A DNA stretch of 64,000 nt from Lentzea atacamensis (GCF_003269295.1 NZ_QLTT01000014.1:62001-126000); one strand, 5' to 3'; positions 15,781-24,502 are shown, numbered from the stretch's first letter. Notes: generated by a model from the letters alone, not told the origin. Numbers and translations: made by a program.

Positions 15781-16644
15781 ATGTCCGACTCCGCAACGCC
15801 CAGCACTGACGTGACGCTCACGCTCGAGGACGGCAGCACCGTTCAGGTCAGCCTGCTGCTCGCCGCCCGAGTCCGCGGCATCGACGCCGACGGTGATCTG
15901 CTCATCCTCGACAGATCCGCGCCTGCCGGGCTCCCGGACGACTCCGAGTACCTGATTCCGCTCACGCCCTGCTGCCACGCCACCGGAAAGGGCGCCGACT
16001 ACTCCGAGACGGGAGTGGCGTGCCGCCGCTGCTACCTCGACGTCGACCTGAAGTACGGCTGCCCCGGCCGTCTCGCCCTCCGCGTCACTTCCAGCATCGC
16101 CACCGTGGCCACCGTGGCCCTGGACGGCGAGACCGGCCACCTCGTCACCGTCACCGCAATCACCGATGACGGCCCGGACACGATCAGCGTGAACGGAGCG
16201 AGCGGCGGCGACGATCGCGAACTGTGCGCACTGGTGCGCGGCGCTGTCGCCCACTCGGGCCACAAGCTTCGCCGCCGGGTCGAGGTACACCTCGACCCAC
16301 CCCAGAATGCGGTGCCGGCGTCGGCCGCCGTGGCCGCCGCCGTGCTCGCGTCCGGCGCGGGAACCTCTCGACAGCGGTTGGCCGGCACCGCCGTGTTCGG
16401 CGATGTCTGGCGGGACGGCAGGCTGCGCCCCGCCCACGGTGTGCTGCCCGCCGTGCAGGCCGCCCGCGCCCGCGGCATCGGCCGGGTCATCGTTCCGTGG
16501 TCCTGTCGAGCCGAAGCCGGTCTCGTCGACGACGTCGAGGTGCTCGGTGCACACACGCTGGCCGAGGTAGCCGACTGGCTGCACGGCAACGACAACGCAC
16601 TGCGGGAAGCAGGCTCCGTCCCTGCGGTGGTGCCCGGTGGCTGA
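15781..16644 (+). CDS. ComM/YifB-type ChlI domain with a zinc-binding insert
   Basis: 287 residues from ATG 15781; a GTG two codons earlier (15775) is an alternative, but GGAAAGG suits the ATG better. Residues about 60-105 have paired cysteines (PCCHATGKG, then ACRRCYLD), probably a zinc site. Residues about 108-275 match the ChlI domain at the start of ComM/YifB (a Lon-protease-like fold): VEVHLDPPQNAVPASAA, GTAVFGDVWRDGRLRPAHGV, ARARGIGRVIVPW. There is no AAA+ domain. A paralogous domain begins the gene at 42225. The final codons overlap the next gene. Confidence 0.7.
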   Translation: MSDSATPSTDVTLTLEDGSTVQVSLLLAARVRGIDADGDLLILDRSAPAGLPDDSEYLIPLTPCCHATGKGADYSETGVACRRCYLDVDLKYGCPGRLALRVTSSIATVATVALDGETGHLVTVTAITDDGPDTISVNGASGGDDRELCALVRGAVAHSGHKLRRRVEVHLDPPQNAVPASAAVAAAVLASGAGTSRQRLAGTAVFGDVWRDGRLRPAHGVLPAVQAARARGIGRVIVPWSCRAEAGLVDDVEVLGAHTLAEVADWLHGNDNALREAGSVPAVVPGG

Positions 16645-16966
16645 CCTCAGCATCGAGACGCCACTCGGGCTCGCCACGCTCTCGCTGGACAGCGCCGAGA
16701 TGGACGTGGAGTTGTTGCCAGCCCGTCCATCAGGACCAGCAATCCGCGGTGACCGGGTCTTCGTTCGCAGTGTGGTGCCGGGGCACCAGGCCGCCTGGGC
16801 GGTTTTCGAGCGCGCCGAATCCGGCTCTGGATGGTCCGAGGTCACCCCGGCGATCACCGCGGATCAGCTCGCGGAGTGGCGCGCGCACCGCGCGGCCGGC
16901 GGGTCCAAGTCACGCACGTTCAACCAGTGGCTGACGGCCGAGGTCGAGCAGCAGCGGCTGCCCTGA
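16637..16966 (+). CDS. Hypothetical protein
   Basis: 109 residues, GTG start overlapping the last 8 nt of the ChlI-domain gene, so translation is probably coupled. No recognised domain. A basic patch (EWRAHRAAGGSKSRTFNQWL) near residue 85 could bind nucleic acid. Followed by a long leader containing a type A element. Confidence 0.6.
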   Translation: MADLSIETPLGLATLSLDSAEMDVELLPARPSGPAIRGDRVFVRSVVPGHQAAWAVFERAESGSGWSEVTPAITADQLAEWRAHRAAGGSKSRTFNQWLTAEVEQQRLP

Positions 16967-17029
16967 CCTGCTGATCCACGCGACACCAGAACCTCTGACC
17001 AGAGCGGATGTGCGCAGGTGGCGCCGAGC

Positions 17030-17148
17030 CCCCAGGCGGTGGGGCGGCCGCACTCTGCCCCGGCAGCGGGCCGGGGGCAAGCCCAAAAGCGGGGCTTGCC
17101 CCCTTTCCCCGCTCCCGGCGCATGACGAGTGCGCCCCACCGCCTGGGG
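17030..17148 (+). promoter_or_regulatory. Type A structured leader, copy 3
   Basis: Outer stem CCCCAGGCGGTGGGGC (17030-17045) with its exact complement (17133-17148); GGCC bulge; GCACTC (17050-17055) with GAGTGC (17127-17132); middle CCGGCAGCGGG with CCCGCTCCCGG, one mismatch; inner GGGGGCAAGCCC (17073-17084) with GGGCTTGCCCCC (17092-17103). The gene that follows starts at 17276. Apart from the two neighbouring unrelated genes, the 309-nt gap holds nothing else I can identify. Confidence 0.8.
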
Positions 17149-17275
17149 CACACGGCCCCGGCCGGACCAGGCGGGTGGCGGCAAGAAGCAGTTCGACGCC
17201 AGCGGCGGTTTCCGGCACGACGTCGGTCTCCGCCGTGCCCACCCACCTGTAGCCGATCCTTTGTGGAGACTTGTC

Positions 17276-17989
17276 ATGCGCAAGCGCCGCAACACCATTG
17301 TGAGCCTGGCGGAACGCCGCGCGGCGGCACGCACCAAGCACGACGCACGGGCGTCATATCAGCGCCGGTGGGCCAACCTCGACCGGCTTCGTCACGGACA
17401 GACCGAGCCGACTACAACGACGACCAACGGGATCGACCTCGCGACCCTGGTCGAGGGGGCTGTCGGCGCGGTCAGCGGGTTCGAGGACCAGTGGGTGTGG
17501 TGCGAGGAAGAGATTCAGAAGGCCTGCGCCCGGCACCGCAGCGAGGCGGACCGCATCTGGCACGTGGGCGTTTCGCTGTTCTATCCGACCCACAAGCGCA
17601 TGAACCTTGAGCTCGTCTACCGCGCGCACTGTCGTGAGCTGCTCGATCGGGTCGTCGCCGGTGAGGACACCCGGCCGGGCACCGCAGCGGAAGTCATCTG
17701 CCTGCTGCACAACACCAGCTTGATCTCGCCCCTCACGTCCGCGGCGACGGGCTTGTACATGCGGATGTACCAGGCAGCCGGCCTGCCCGAGATTCCGGAG
17801 TTCGCCGAGATGCTCGTCAACTACGAGAAGATCGAGAGGTTCCGCATCGACGACCACGAGGCAGAGGCCCGCGCGAAGCTCGCGCGTCCCAGCCGCGTCG
17901 TGCCCACGGACATCACCTGCTCCGGCCAGCACCACGGTGAAACCGTCGACTGCGTCTACATGCCGTCACAGCTCGCGCTCATCGGCTGA
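17276..17989 (+). CDS. Hypothetical protein with N-terminal SLAERRAAA module (paralogue 1)
   Basis: 237 residues from ATG 17276 (TGTGGAGACTTGTC upstream); the open frame extends upstream through the type A leader and is ignored. The first 35 residues (NTIVSLAERRAAARTKHDAR) match the starts of the genes at 46112 and 46726, and a TTGTC just before the ATG is also shared. The rest is helical and polar (DRIWHVGVSLFYPTHKRMNL, YEKIERFRIDDHEAEARAKL) and not recognised. The common basic N-terminus may be a targeting or nucleic-acid-binding tail. Confidence 0.7.
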   Translation: MRKRRNTIVSLAERRAAARTKHDARASYQRRWANLDRLRHGQTEPTTTTTNGIDLATLVEGAVGAVSGFEDQWVWCEEEIQKACARHRSEADRIWHVGVSLFYPTHKRMNLELVYRAHCRELLDRVVAGEDTRPGTAAEVICLLHNTSLISPLTSAATGLYMRMYQAAGLPEIPEFAEMLVNYEKIERFRIDDHEAEARAKLARPSRVVPTDITCSGQHHGETVDCVYMPSQLALIG

Positions 17990-18075
17990 ACCTCTCTCCA
18001 CTTCGGACCTGCCCGCGCGCCGACGGACACCTTGTCCCTGCGCGCGGCCTCTGCGTACGCACCCTGGAGACACGC

Positions 18076-18609
18076 ATGCCCAATCCGTTCCCACAGCCCG
18101 GAACCGTCATCGAGATCAAGCACCCCGAGCCGCACTCCGAGCAGTCCACGGTCGAACCTGGCGTGATCCTCGAGGCCGCGATGGACGGGTTCTTCACCTA
18201 CTTTCCCGGCACCCTCGACCAGCCCGCCGACCCGATGAATTCGTCCTCGTTCCGCGTGGTCGCCGCCGCGGAGGTCACTACCTGCCGCGCCCTCGCCGAG
18301 TGTGATCCCGCCTGGGTGGCTGGCACCTGGACGTCTCTGAAGCAGGCGGGGCTCGGTCTGCTCCGGCCACCGCCGGGACAACCGATGCTGCTGATCCTCC
18401 GTTTCTGGGAACTCGCCGCCACTCTCGCTCAGCACCGCCTCGATCAGCCCCTCACGCAGCTGATCACGCGCGAGCAGCTGGAGGAGTGGGTGGGCCGCTC
18501 GGTGAGCGATGACGACCTCGCCCAGCTCGACGTGGCGATCCCGAACTCCTCGATCCCGCAGTCGCTCGCCGACATCATCGCCAGCCTCGACGCGGAGGAC
18601 GCGGGGTGA
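18076..18609 (+). CDS. Hypothetical protein
   Basis: 177 residues, ATG after CTGGAGACACGC. No recognised domain. The N-terminus (PQPGTVIEIKHPEPHSEQ) looks like a small beta domain; the C-terminal half is helical (QLITREQLEEWVGRSVSDDD, LADIIASLDAEDAG). Its last four bases are shared with the next gene (GTGA), indicating a two-gene unit. Confidence 0.65.
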   Translation: MPNPFPQPGTVIEIKHPEPHSEQSTVEPGVILEAAMDGFFTYFPGTLDQPADPMNSSSFRVVAAAEVTTCRALAECDPAWVAGTWTSLKQAGLGLLRPPPGQPMLLILRFWELAATLAQHRLDQPLTQLITREQLEEWVGRSVSDDDLAQLDVAIPNSSIPQSLADIIASLDAEDAG

Positions 18610-19163
18610 GCACCACGGTGCTCCTGGCTCCGTTTCCGTCGTGCCCTGACTGCAGGCGACCGCTGCAACTGCGCTTCGACACGAAGTACGTCTACTGCCT
18701 CAACACGAGGTGTGAGTTCGACGGCGTCGCGGCGGGCGAGGTGGTCGGCGATGAAGGACAGCCCGGCCGCGGCCTGCCCCGGCCGGTCAGCAAGGGCCGT
18801 TCGGTGCCGTGGGTGGCTCCGGTCATCGGTGACCAGGTCACGTGGAAGGCACTCAACGCGGTCAGGGTTCGTGCGGCCGAACAGCACTGGCTGTGCCAGT
18901 ACTGCGGTGACGCCCTGAACTCGGCACCGACCGCGTGGGTAGTGGTCGCGCAGGGCGAGGTCGCGGCGGGCGACGGCCTGCACAAGGGCTGCCTTGAACT
19001 GGCGCGCGAGGAATGCCCGGCGTTGCGCAACGATCCCTGCTTCGTTTTCGCCGAGGTGCGCCGCGAAGACCAAGCCCACGACTGGTCCCCGGTGATCGAG
19101 CGGCTGATGGCCTACGAGGACCAGCACGGCCGGCTTCCTGATCTCGTCCCCCTGCACAGCTGA
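18606..19163 (+). CDS. Zinc-ribbon protein
   Basis: 185 residues, GTG start overlapping the previous stop. Two cysteine pairs near the N-terminus (CPDCRRP at 13-19, then CLNTRC at about 32-37) form a likely zinc ribbon; a second set, CQYCGD and HKGC near residues 99-127, forms another. These suggest nucleic-acid or protein contact rather than catalysis. A rho-independent terminator follows, so the pair 18076-19163 is one transcription unit. Confidence 0.7.
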   Translation: MSTTVLLAPFPSCPDCRRPLQLRFDTKYVYCLNTRCEFDGVAAGEVVGDEGQPGRGLPRPVSKGRSVPWVAPVIGDQVTWKALNAVRVRAAEQHWLCQYCGDALNSAPTAWVVVAQGEVAAGDGLHKGCLELAREECPALRNDPCFVFAEVRREDQAHDWSPVIERLMAYEDQHGRLPDLVPLHS

Positions 19164-19184
19164 TCAACCTCAACAACCAGCCAG

Positions 19185-19217
19185 CCCCGGTCACCACGTG
19201 ACGCGGGGTTTTTTGTT
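19185..19217 (+). terminator. Rho-independent terminator
   Basis: Stem CCCCG-GTCAC around CAC with GTGAC-G-CGGGG, directly followed by TTTTTTG. It is one of the few fold-backs in this region with a proper T-run, and lies 22 nt after the stop of the zinc-ribbon gene. Confidence 0.85.
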
Positions 19218-19319
19218 GCCCGCCAACGACAACGTGCACCGCTGCCTATCGCCACGCACGAAGGCCCGGCCCATGGCACAGCGCCTCGCTGCCCACCCTT
19301 ACCGAACGGGAGCTCGACC

Positions 19320-20702
19320 ATGCCCACGACCCTCCCCACATCCACGGCCGTCGGTGCCGACCCGGTGCTGCACGACCCGTCGGGCCCGCGCCGTGGCTAC
19401 CGCGACTGGACCATCGCGCACGGACGGCCCTGGGACTACTTCGACACCGACCCCATCGACGGCACCTGCACGGTGGTCGTTCTCGACGGCTGGTGGCTGG
19501 TCGTCAAGCCCATGCGCGGCCAGGAGAGCGTGCGGGTGAGCCTCACCAAGGCACCGGCCAAGTGGTGGGCCAGCAGGATCAAGCACGACCTGCACCGGCG
19601 CGTCTTCGACGACGTGGCCGCCGCGCACAGGGCGCTGTTCGACGCTGGCGTCATCGCGGTGCGCGTCTACGAGGACCAGACCGTGTGGGTCCAGGCCTTC
19701 ACCCGCGTAGGCCGCGGCTACGACTCGCTCAGCCGAATCTCGGTGCTGAACTGGCGTGTTCCTCCGGCCGCCGACCGGATGGCCCCGGTGCGCGAGGCCT
19801 ACGCGATCAGCCTGCCCGCCACCGCGCAGCAGCCGCACCACGACCCGGTCACCGCGCAAGCGATCCGCTACCAGCACCAGGGCTACCCGGAACTCGCCGC
19901 AGGCGACCTGGTCGCCGTCGACGGCCGCCTCTACGAGATGTCCACCGACAGCGACTGGCGGGAGGTGACCGCCGCCGACTGGGCACGCACCTACCAGCGC
20001 CGCACCGTCGAGACCGACGAGGTCGCCGCGGTCGAATCGTGGAACATCGCGGACAGCCACCACATTGAAGCGGCCGCGAAGGTCTACCTGACGGTGGGCG
20101 ACCACGGCTGGCAGGTCGACTTCACCAGCGTCGACGGTCACGCCCTGGACCTCGTCGACGAGGACGCGCGGTACGACAACGACGAATGCGGCGTGCGGAT
20201 GCGCGACGAGGAGTGCGACCCCAGCAGCCACCGCATGGCCGTCAGCGAGATCTACGAGACGCTGCCCATTCCCTCCGGTGCCGAGCTGGTGCCGCTGCTC
20301 GGCGCGGCCGTCCTCGGCATCGGCAACGCCCGCCGCGACCACGCCAACGCCGATCTCTTGCGGCTGTACAGCCATGCGCTTCACACCGTCGACCGCGAGC
20401 TCGGCGACCTGGTCCTGCGCGCGGTGTTCGGGCGCCAGCTGGCCGAACCGCAGGCTGCCACGCGATTCAGCACCGCCTCAGACGGCAGCTGGATCGTTCG
20501 GCTGTCGGCCGAGGCGCACGCGGTGATCGCCGCGTTGACCGCGCCGAGCACCGCGGTCAACCACGAGGGCGTCATGTACAGCGACGCGGCCCACGCCGAG
20601 CTCGCCGAGTTGTTCCCCATCGCGGATTTCTGGGCGTGGGTCAGCGAGGCGGACGTGACCGACGAGGACGACGTCCGCTACTTCGCCGACGCCGGGAAGT
20701 AG
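19320..20702 (+). CDS. Hypothetical protein
   Basis: 460 residues, ATG after CGGGAGCTCGACC. Not recognised. It seems modular: residues 20-180 contain beta-rich blocks with many aromatic residues (TCTVVVLDGWWLVVKPMRG, VGRGYDSLSRISVL); 190-220 include GDLVAVDGRLYEM; 245-300 include VYLTVGDHGWQVDFTSVDG; the C-terminal 150 residues are helical. A GDVVAIDDRFYAF block in the gene at 36529 resembles GDLVAVDGRLYEM, hinting at a shared small domain. Confidence 0.65.
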   Translation: MPTTLPTSTAVGADPVLHDPSGPRRGYRDWTIAHGRPWDYFDTDPIDGTCTVVVLDGWWLVVKPMRGQESVRVSLTKAPAKWWASRIKHDLHRRVFDDVAAAHRALFDAGVIAVRVYEDQTVWVQAFTRVGRGYDSLSRISVLNWRVPPAADRMAPVREAYAISLPATAQQPHHDPVTAQAIRYQHQGYPELAAGDLVAVDGRLYEMSTDSDWREVTAADWARTYQRRTVETDEVAAVESWNIADSHHIEAAAKVYLTVGDHGWQVDFTSVDGHALDLVDEDARYDNDECGVRMRDEECDPSSHRMAVSEIYETLPIPSGAELVPLLGAAVLGIGNARRDHANADLLRLYSHALHTVDRELGDLVLRAVFGRQLAEPQAATRFSTASDGSWIVRLSAEAHAVIAALTAPSTAVNHEGVMYSDAAHAELAELFPIADFWAWVSEADVTDEDDVRYFADAGK

Positions 20703-20771
20703 CCGAACGACAACCGCGCGCCGCCACCCCCTCCCTCACTCGACCCTTTTCGTTGCCCTGAAGGGAAAACC

Positions 20772-21401
20772 ATGCGAGAACACGACCAGCAGGACATCAC
20801 CGACCGGATCGACGCCCTGACCAACGACGCCGCCAGTTGGAGCGCGGACGGACAACACACCGTGCCCCGGTGGGCGACCGCCGCGCCTGGTGCCATGGTC
20901 GCGATCGCGCTGGACATGTTCGGCGCCAGGCCGGTCGAGATCAGCGCGACCAACCCGGCTCGCGACATCGCCCGCCACGTCGGTGACCAGTTCTGTTCGC
21001 TGATACCCGCGCTGCGCAAGGTGCAGTTCCTGGTCGAGATGCGCGACCAAACCAGCGAGTCGGTCAACCCCGGCGCGACCGTGCTGCTGCACCAGCTGCT
21101 CGCCGACGTCCGCGACGGACACTACATCGCCAGCGACGGCGAACGCGGCTACGTCCGCGCCGTGCTCGACCTCGACACCGCCCCGGTGATCCACGGCCCG
21201 TGTCTGATCACCGGTCTCGGTGACGACGGCGCTCCGGCACCGCTGGACGACAACTTCCAGGCCTGGTTCAGCGGCCTGCTCGCTGAGATCGCCCAGCGCC
21301 GCGCGCAGCTGGCTACCGCCATCGTCGCCGCGGCGGCTGGGATCGCGCTCGAAGACATCGACCACCACCACGACGTCGTCGTCGTCGTGCACCTCGGATA
21401 A
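20772..21401 (+). CDS. Hypothetical protein
   Basis: 209 residues, ATG after CTGAAGGGAAAACC, 69 nt behind the previous stop. No recognised domain; mainly helical. The C-terminus is odd: a histidine run followed by valines (DIDHHHDVVVVVHLG), produced by repetitive CAC and GTC codons. No transmembrane helix or signal peptide is apparent. Confidence 0.6.
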   Translation: MREHDQQDITDRIDALTNDAASWSADGQHTVPRWATAAPGAMVAIALDMFGARPVEISATNPARDIARHVGDQFCSLIPALRKVQFLVEMRDQTSESVNPGATVLLHQLLADVRDGHYIASDGERGYVRAVLDLDTAPVIHGPCLITGLGDDGAPAPLDDNFQAWFSGLLAEIAQRRAQLATAIVAAAAGIALEDIDHHHDVVVVVHLG

Positions 21402-21560
21402 CCCCCGGCGGACCGACCCGCCGCGGCCCGGTGAGCGCCCACCCGCACTGACCGGCACGACAAGTGCCACTCCCAGGCGCGTCGTCACGAACCCACCGCA
21501 CGCAACGCGCACCCCCAGCACCCGGACCGCACGGGGACCGACCACCCCACCGCGGTCGGC

Positions 21561-21570
21561 GAAACCGAGC
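21561..21570 (+). repeat. GAAACCGAGC leader motif
   Basis: Ten bases shared with three exact 13-mer copies of GAAACCGAGCGGA elsewhere in the array (24483, 28483, 34030). Here it lies 14 nt before the ATG at 21585 and is followed by a GGAG box. Confidence 0.5.
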
Positions 21571-21584
21571 ACTGGAGCACCCGC

Positions 21585-22250
21585 ATGCCTGCCGCAACCA
21601 CCCTCGCCGTGCGCACCGAGCAGCGCTACCAGGCACCCCAGCCTGGTAGCGGCTGGGACTGGAACACGCTCACCGACCTCGCCGAAGCCCAACCCGACAA
21701 CCCCGTGGCCGCGCTGCTGCTCGCCGCGGCCAGCAGCGTGCAGAAACTGAGCCTGCACAACCAGATCTCCCTGCTTCTGCAAGCAGGCGAGCACCAGCTG
21801 GTGCTCCGCGACATCGACACCGAGCAAGGCTGGGCCCGCCGCGGCCGCCAGCCCAAGCCCGACCAGACGGGCCTGCGCGTGGTCCGTCCGCACTACCAGG
21901 CGGGCCAGCGCGACGGGCGCTGCGTGTTCCGCACGTCGCGTCGCTGGGAGTTCAGCCAGACCGACCCGCTCGACAACCACGTCCGCACCCAGACAGCGCC
22001 CGATGTCGCCGGTGATCCCGCCGAGTTCGCACGCCATCTGATCGACCAGCTTGGCGAGCATTGCTATCGCGTCACGCCCGGTGCCCTGACCGAGATCGAC
22101 CACGACACGCGGCGGATCACCATCGCCGAGCGCATCTGGAACCACGACCCGCAGGCCGCCGTGCGCCTGCTCATCCCCGCGCTCGCGCACACCCTTGTCG
22201 CCGACGCGGGACGTGACCGCGACGTGCTGGCCGGCCGTCGCGGCGGCTGA
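21585..22250 (+). CDS. Degenerate ArdC-like protein without the metallopeptidase motif
   Basis: 221 residues. Residues about 25-100 fit the ArdC N-terminal ssDNA-binding domain (VQKLSLHNQISLLLQAGEHQ, GWARRGRQPKPDQTGLRVV). The block FRTSRRWEFSQTDPL corresponds to the V-F-D-x-S-Q-T-x-G strand of ArdC. In the C-terminal half the position expected to carry HELAH reads PALAH within VRLLIPALAHTLVAD, so the zinc ligand and catalytic glutamate are lost. Compare the intact ArdC at 27221. ArdC proteins shield incoming plasmid DNA from restriction; this copy may keep only DNA binding. Confidence 0.65.
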   Translation: MPAATTLAVRTEQRYQAPQPGSGWDWNTLTDLAEAQPDNPVAALLLAAASSVQKLSLHNQISLLLQAGEHQLVLRDIDTEQGWARRGRQPKPDQTGLRVVRPHYQAGQRDGRCVFRTSRRWEFSQTDPLDNHVRTQTAPDVAGDPAEFARHLIDQLGEHCYRVTPGALTEIDHDTRRITIAERIWNHDPQAAVRLLIPALAHTLVADAGRDRDVLAGRRGG

Positions 22251-22319
22251 ACGCCTCGGGCACTCGCCCGAGCTGACCGAATGGCTTCACACGCAAGGGG
22301 CTTCACATCTCGCCCGCGT

Positions 22320-22353
22320 GGTGGTGGCGCCGCACCCCTGCGCCGCCACCACC
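22320..22353 (+). promoter_or_regulatory. Hairpin upstream of the methyltransferase gene
   Basis: GGTGGTGGCGCCGC (22320-22333) pairs with GCGCCGCCACCACC (22340-22353), 13 of 14 positions, with a 6-nt ACCCCT loop. It is 70 nt after the previous stop and 125 nt before the start codon; the gap between has no further strong pairing that I see. Confidence 0.55.
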
Positions 22354-22478
22354 CGGTGAACAGGGAGCCCAGCTTCACCGGATTCGCGCACCTCGCGCCG
22401 CACTTACTCCCGCGCGTCCACGCAGGACCGACCACCTGCATCGCGCGCCACGGCAATCGAGCGAACAAGGGGGCCACC

Positions 22479-23303
22479 GTGGCCAAGCTGACCCTCGAAC
22501 AGGAACGTCTGCACGAACAAGCCTGCCGACTGGTCGATTCCGATCGCCCACTGGATGAGGACGAAAAGGAGTTCGTCCTCGACCACTATCTCGCCTCCTC
22601 GACCGCCCGCAGCGCCTCCGACCGAGCCCACTTCACACCCGCCGGGCTGGCACGCGAGATGGCACACCTGGAGGTGTTCGGCGAGCGGGTCGTCGATCTG
22701 TGCGCCGGCATCGGCCGGTTGGCGTTCCACTGCCGAGACAGCTGGGGCCGGTATCCGCACGGCAGCCGACCGCTGGTCTGCATCGAACGCAACCCCGAGT
22801 ACGTGCGGGTCGGCAAACGCGTCGTACCCGAAGCCCAGTGGATCTGCGCGGACGTCATGGACATCCCGACGATGCTCGACGAGCTCGGCACGTTCGACTA
22901 CGCGGTCTCCAATCCGCCCTACGGCGCGGTCCCCCGCAGCGCGGACGCACCCGGCGGGTACCGCGGCCGCCGTTTCGAGTACCACGTCATCGCTCTGGCC
23001 TCGATGATCGCCCGCCGCGGGACGTTTCTCATCCCGCAGACCGCCGCCCCGTTCAGCTACTCAGGACTGCCGGGGTTGCAGCGCGACACCGGCGACGACG
23101 AATACCGCAAGTTCGTTGCCGCAACCGGCATCGAACTGAAGCCGGAGCCCAGCGTCGGCATCGACACGGCCTTCTACAAGGACGACTGGCTCGACGTCAA
23201 CGTGGTCGTGGAGGTCGTCCGCGCGGACTTCGCCGAACGTGCGTCGGCCGCCCGGCTTCCCGTGGCCGACCACCACGGCCAGCTGGCCTTGCTCACCCGA
23301 TAG
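22479..23303 (+). CDS. DNA methyltransferase, class I (N6-adenine type)
   Basis: 274 residues from GTG 22479, which follows AAGGGGG; the upstream open frame lies in the leader. SAM-binding motif I is VVDLCAGIGRL at about residues 71-81, motif II is VCIERN, and the catalytic motif IV is SNPPYG at about 143-149, as in N6-adenine or N4-cytosine enzymes. It is preceded by HFTPAGLAREMAHLE, typical of small phage and plasmid methylases. No restriction partner is adjacent, so it is an orphan methyltransferase that may protect the element or its transferred DNA. The target sequence cannot be read from the protein. Confidence 0.85.
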   Translation: MAKLTLEQERLHEQACRLVDSDRPLDEDEKEFVLDHYLASSTARSASDRAHFTPAGLAREMAHLEVFGERVVDLCAGIGRLAFHCRDSWGRYPHGSRPLVCIERNPEYVRVGKRVVPEAQWICADVMDIPTMLDELGTFDYAVSNPPYGAVPRSADAPGGYRGRRFEYHVIALASMIARRGTFLIPQTAAPFSYSGLPGLQRDTGDDEYRKFVAATGIELKPEPSVGIDTAFYKDDWLDVNVVVEVVRADFAERASAARLPVADHHGQLALLTR

Positions 23304-23354
23304 CTGCTCGCGACCAGTCCCGCGTGTGCAGCGACGAACAGGAGAACCCCCAGC

Positions 23355-23581
23355 ATGGCCATCACCCACGGCCTCTGGATCCAATGCGACCAGTGCAGTA
23401 GGGCTCCGGCGACGCCGGCGTTCCGATCGAGGTTCCCTTCGAGATCATGGGCACCACCGAGCAGGACCGCGCGGCCGCCGAGCGGAAAGCGACCCGGCAC
23501 GCCATCGACAGCGGTTTCGTCCAGACCTCCGACGGCCGGCTGCTGTGCCCTGACTGCACCAAACCGGACGACGGTGACTGA
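23355..23581 (+). pseudogene. Frameshifted zinc-ribbon protein
   Basis: The ATG (GGAGAACCCCCAGC upstream) opens MAITHGLWIQCDQCS, then the frame turns into a low-complexity alanine/proline reading. From 23402 another frame continues naturally (GSGDAGVPIEVPFEIMGTTE and onwards) to CPDCTKPDDGD and a TGA at 23579-23581. Joining the two gives a protein of about 75 residues with CDQC and CPDC as a zinc ribbon. The shift is one base lost or two gained near 23397-23402, by mutation or sequencing error; a TAG precedes the second frame, so a simple slip is not enough. Confidence 0.5.
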
Positions 23582-23798
23582 ACTCCCTCCGAGCGCCGAC
23601 CGGTACTGGGCGGTGTTCGTGCGGTTCCCCGACCAGAAGACCGCGCAGCGAGTCACGCCGGACGGCCACACGACGCGCCGCAAAGCCCATGCCGCGATGC
23701 TCACCCGCGCCGAGGCCGAGCGTGTCGTCGAACTGACCGAGCCCTACCGACGAACACCATCCCGGCTCCCAGGTGCGGATCGCGCCCTTCTGATCTGA
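23574..23798 (+). CDS. Small hypothetical protein
   Basis: 74 residues from GTG 23574, overlapping the TGA of the broken zinc-ribbon gene by 8 nt, so probably translationally coupled to it. Its pattern (DRYWAVFVRFPDQKTAQRVT, then RKAHAAMLTRAEAERVVEL) is a short beta hairpin followed by a helix. A perfect 13-bp hairpin follows. Confidence 0.55.
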   Translation: MTELPPSADRYWAVFVRFPDQKTAQRVTPDGHTTRRKAHAAMLTRAEAERVVELTEPYRRTPSRLPGADRALLI

Positions 23799-23816
23799 AC
23801 AGACCTCTGGACTCCC

Positions 23817-23864
23817 GAAGCGCGGGCCGAACGGCGAATCACCGAGCCATCCGGCCCGCGCTTC
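23817..23864 (+). terminator. Hairpin after the 23574 gene
   Basis: GAAGCGCGGGCCG (23817-23829) pairs perfectly with CGGCCCGCGCTTC (23852-23864) around a 22-nt loop. It lies 18 nt after a stop and 38 nt before the next ATG. No T-run, so the terminator call is tentative; it has the same position and style as the other array hairpins. Confidence 0.5.
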
Positions 23865-23902
23865 GCCATCTCCCGCTGCACTCCCAAAGGAGCTGACACT
23901 CC

Positions 23903-24397
23903 ATGTCCACCAGCAGCGCAACTCCAGTCATCCCCGCGCGCGACATCGTGCTCGTCGACCCCGACACCGGCGACGAACTGGCGACCGTCACCGCCACCGT
24001 CGTCTCCGTCGTACGCAAGGAAGAACCCGGCGTCCTCACCTATCTGGCCAGCGCAAGGCAGAAGGAGGCCAACCCTCGCTACGGCTGGATGATTGGCCTC
24101 GAAGCGCACCTGCAGATCGCCACTGCCAGCAACCCCAAGCCCCACAGCTATTTCCTGTCCCGCCTGGTCGACGAGCCCTACTGGCTTCAGGACGCCCACT
24201 TCGGCCCCAACGGCTCTGTCGACTTCAGCCACGGCTTCGGCGACCGCACGGTGAACAAGAAGACCATCAACCAGGAACTGCAAGCGCTTCTCAACGAAGC
24301 CGCTCGCACACTCGGCTTTGTCGACGAGATCGGCACCGGCGCCCCGCTGGTCCTCACCGCCAGCAGCTCAGACGCCGGTGCCCAGCCCCCGGCCTGA
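23903..24397 (+). CDS. Hypothetical protein
   Basis: 164 residues, ATG after AAAGGAG. No recognised domain. A conserved-looking core (DIVLVDPDTGDELATVTATV, YGWMIGLEAHLQIATASN) suggests a beta barrel; the C-terminal third contains NKKTINQELQALLNEAARTL, one long helix. Ends in a polar tail. Confidence 0.6.
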   Translation: MSTSSATPVIPARDIVLVDPDTGDELATVTATVVSVVRKEEPGVLTYLASARQKEANPRYGWMIGLEAHLQIATASNPKPHSYFLSRLVDEPYWLQDAHFGPNGSVDFSHGFGDRTVNKKTINQELQALLNEAARTLGFVDEIGTGAPLVLTASSSDAGAQPPA

Positions 24398-24482
24398 GCC
24401 GGGATCCCCTTCACGGAAGCGGTCGCGGCGGCACCCCGGAGCCGACCATCCGATGCCGCGCGGAACCGCTCACGTGCCCTGT

Positions 24483-24495
24483 GAAACCGAGCGGA
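24483..24495 (+). repeat. GAAACCGAGCGGA leader motif
   Basis: Exact 13-mer also present at 28483-28495 and 34030-34042. Here the last bases form the GCGGAG ribosome binding site, 7 nt before the ATG at 24503. Confidence 0.65.
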
Positions 24496-24502
24496 GTTCC
24501 CA

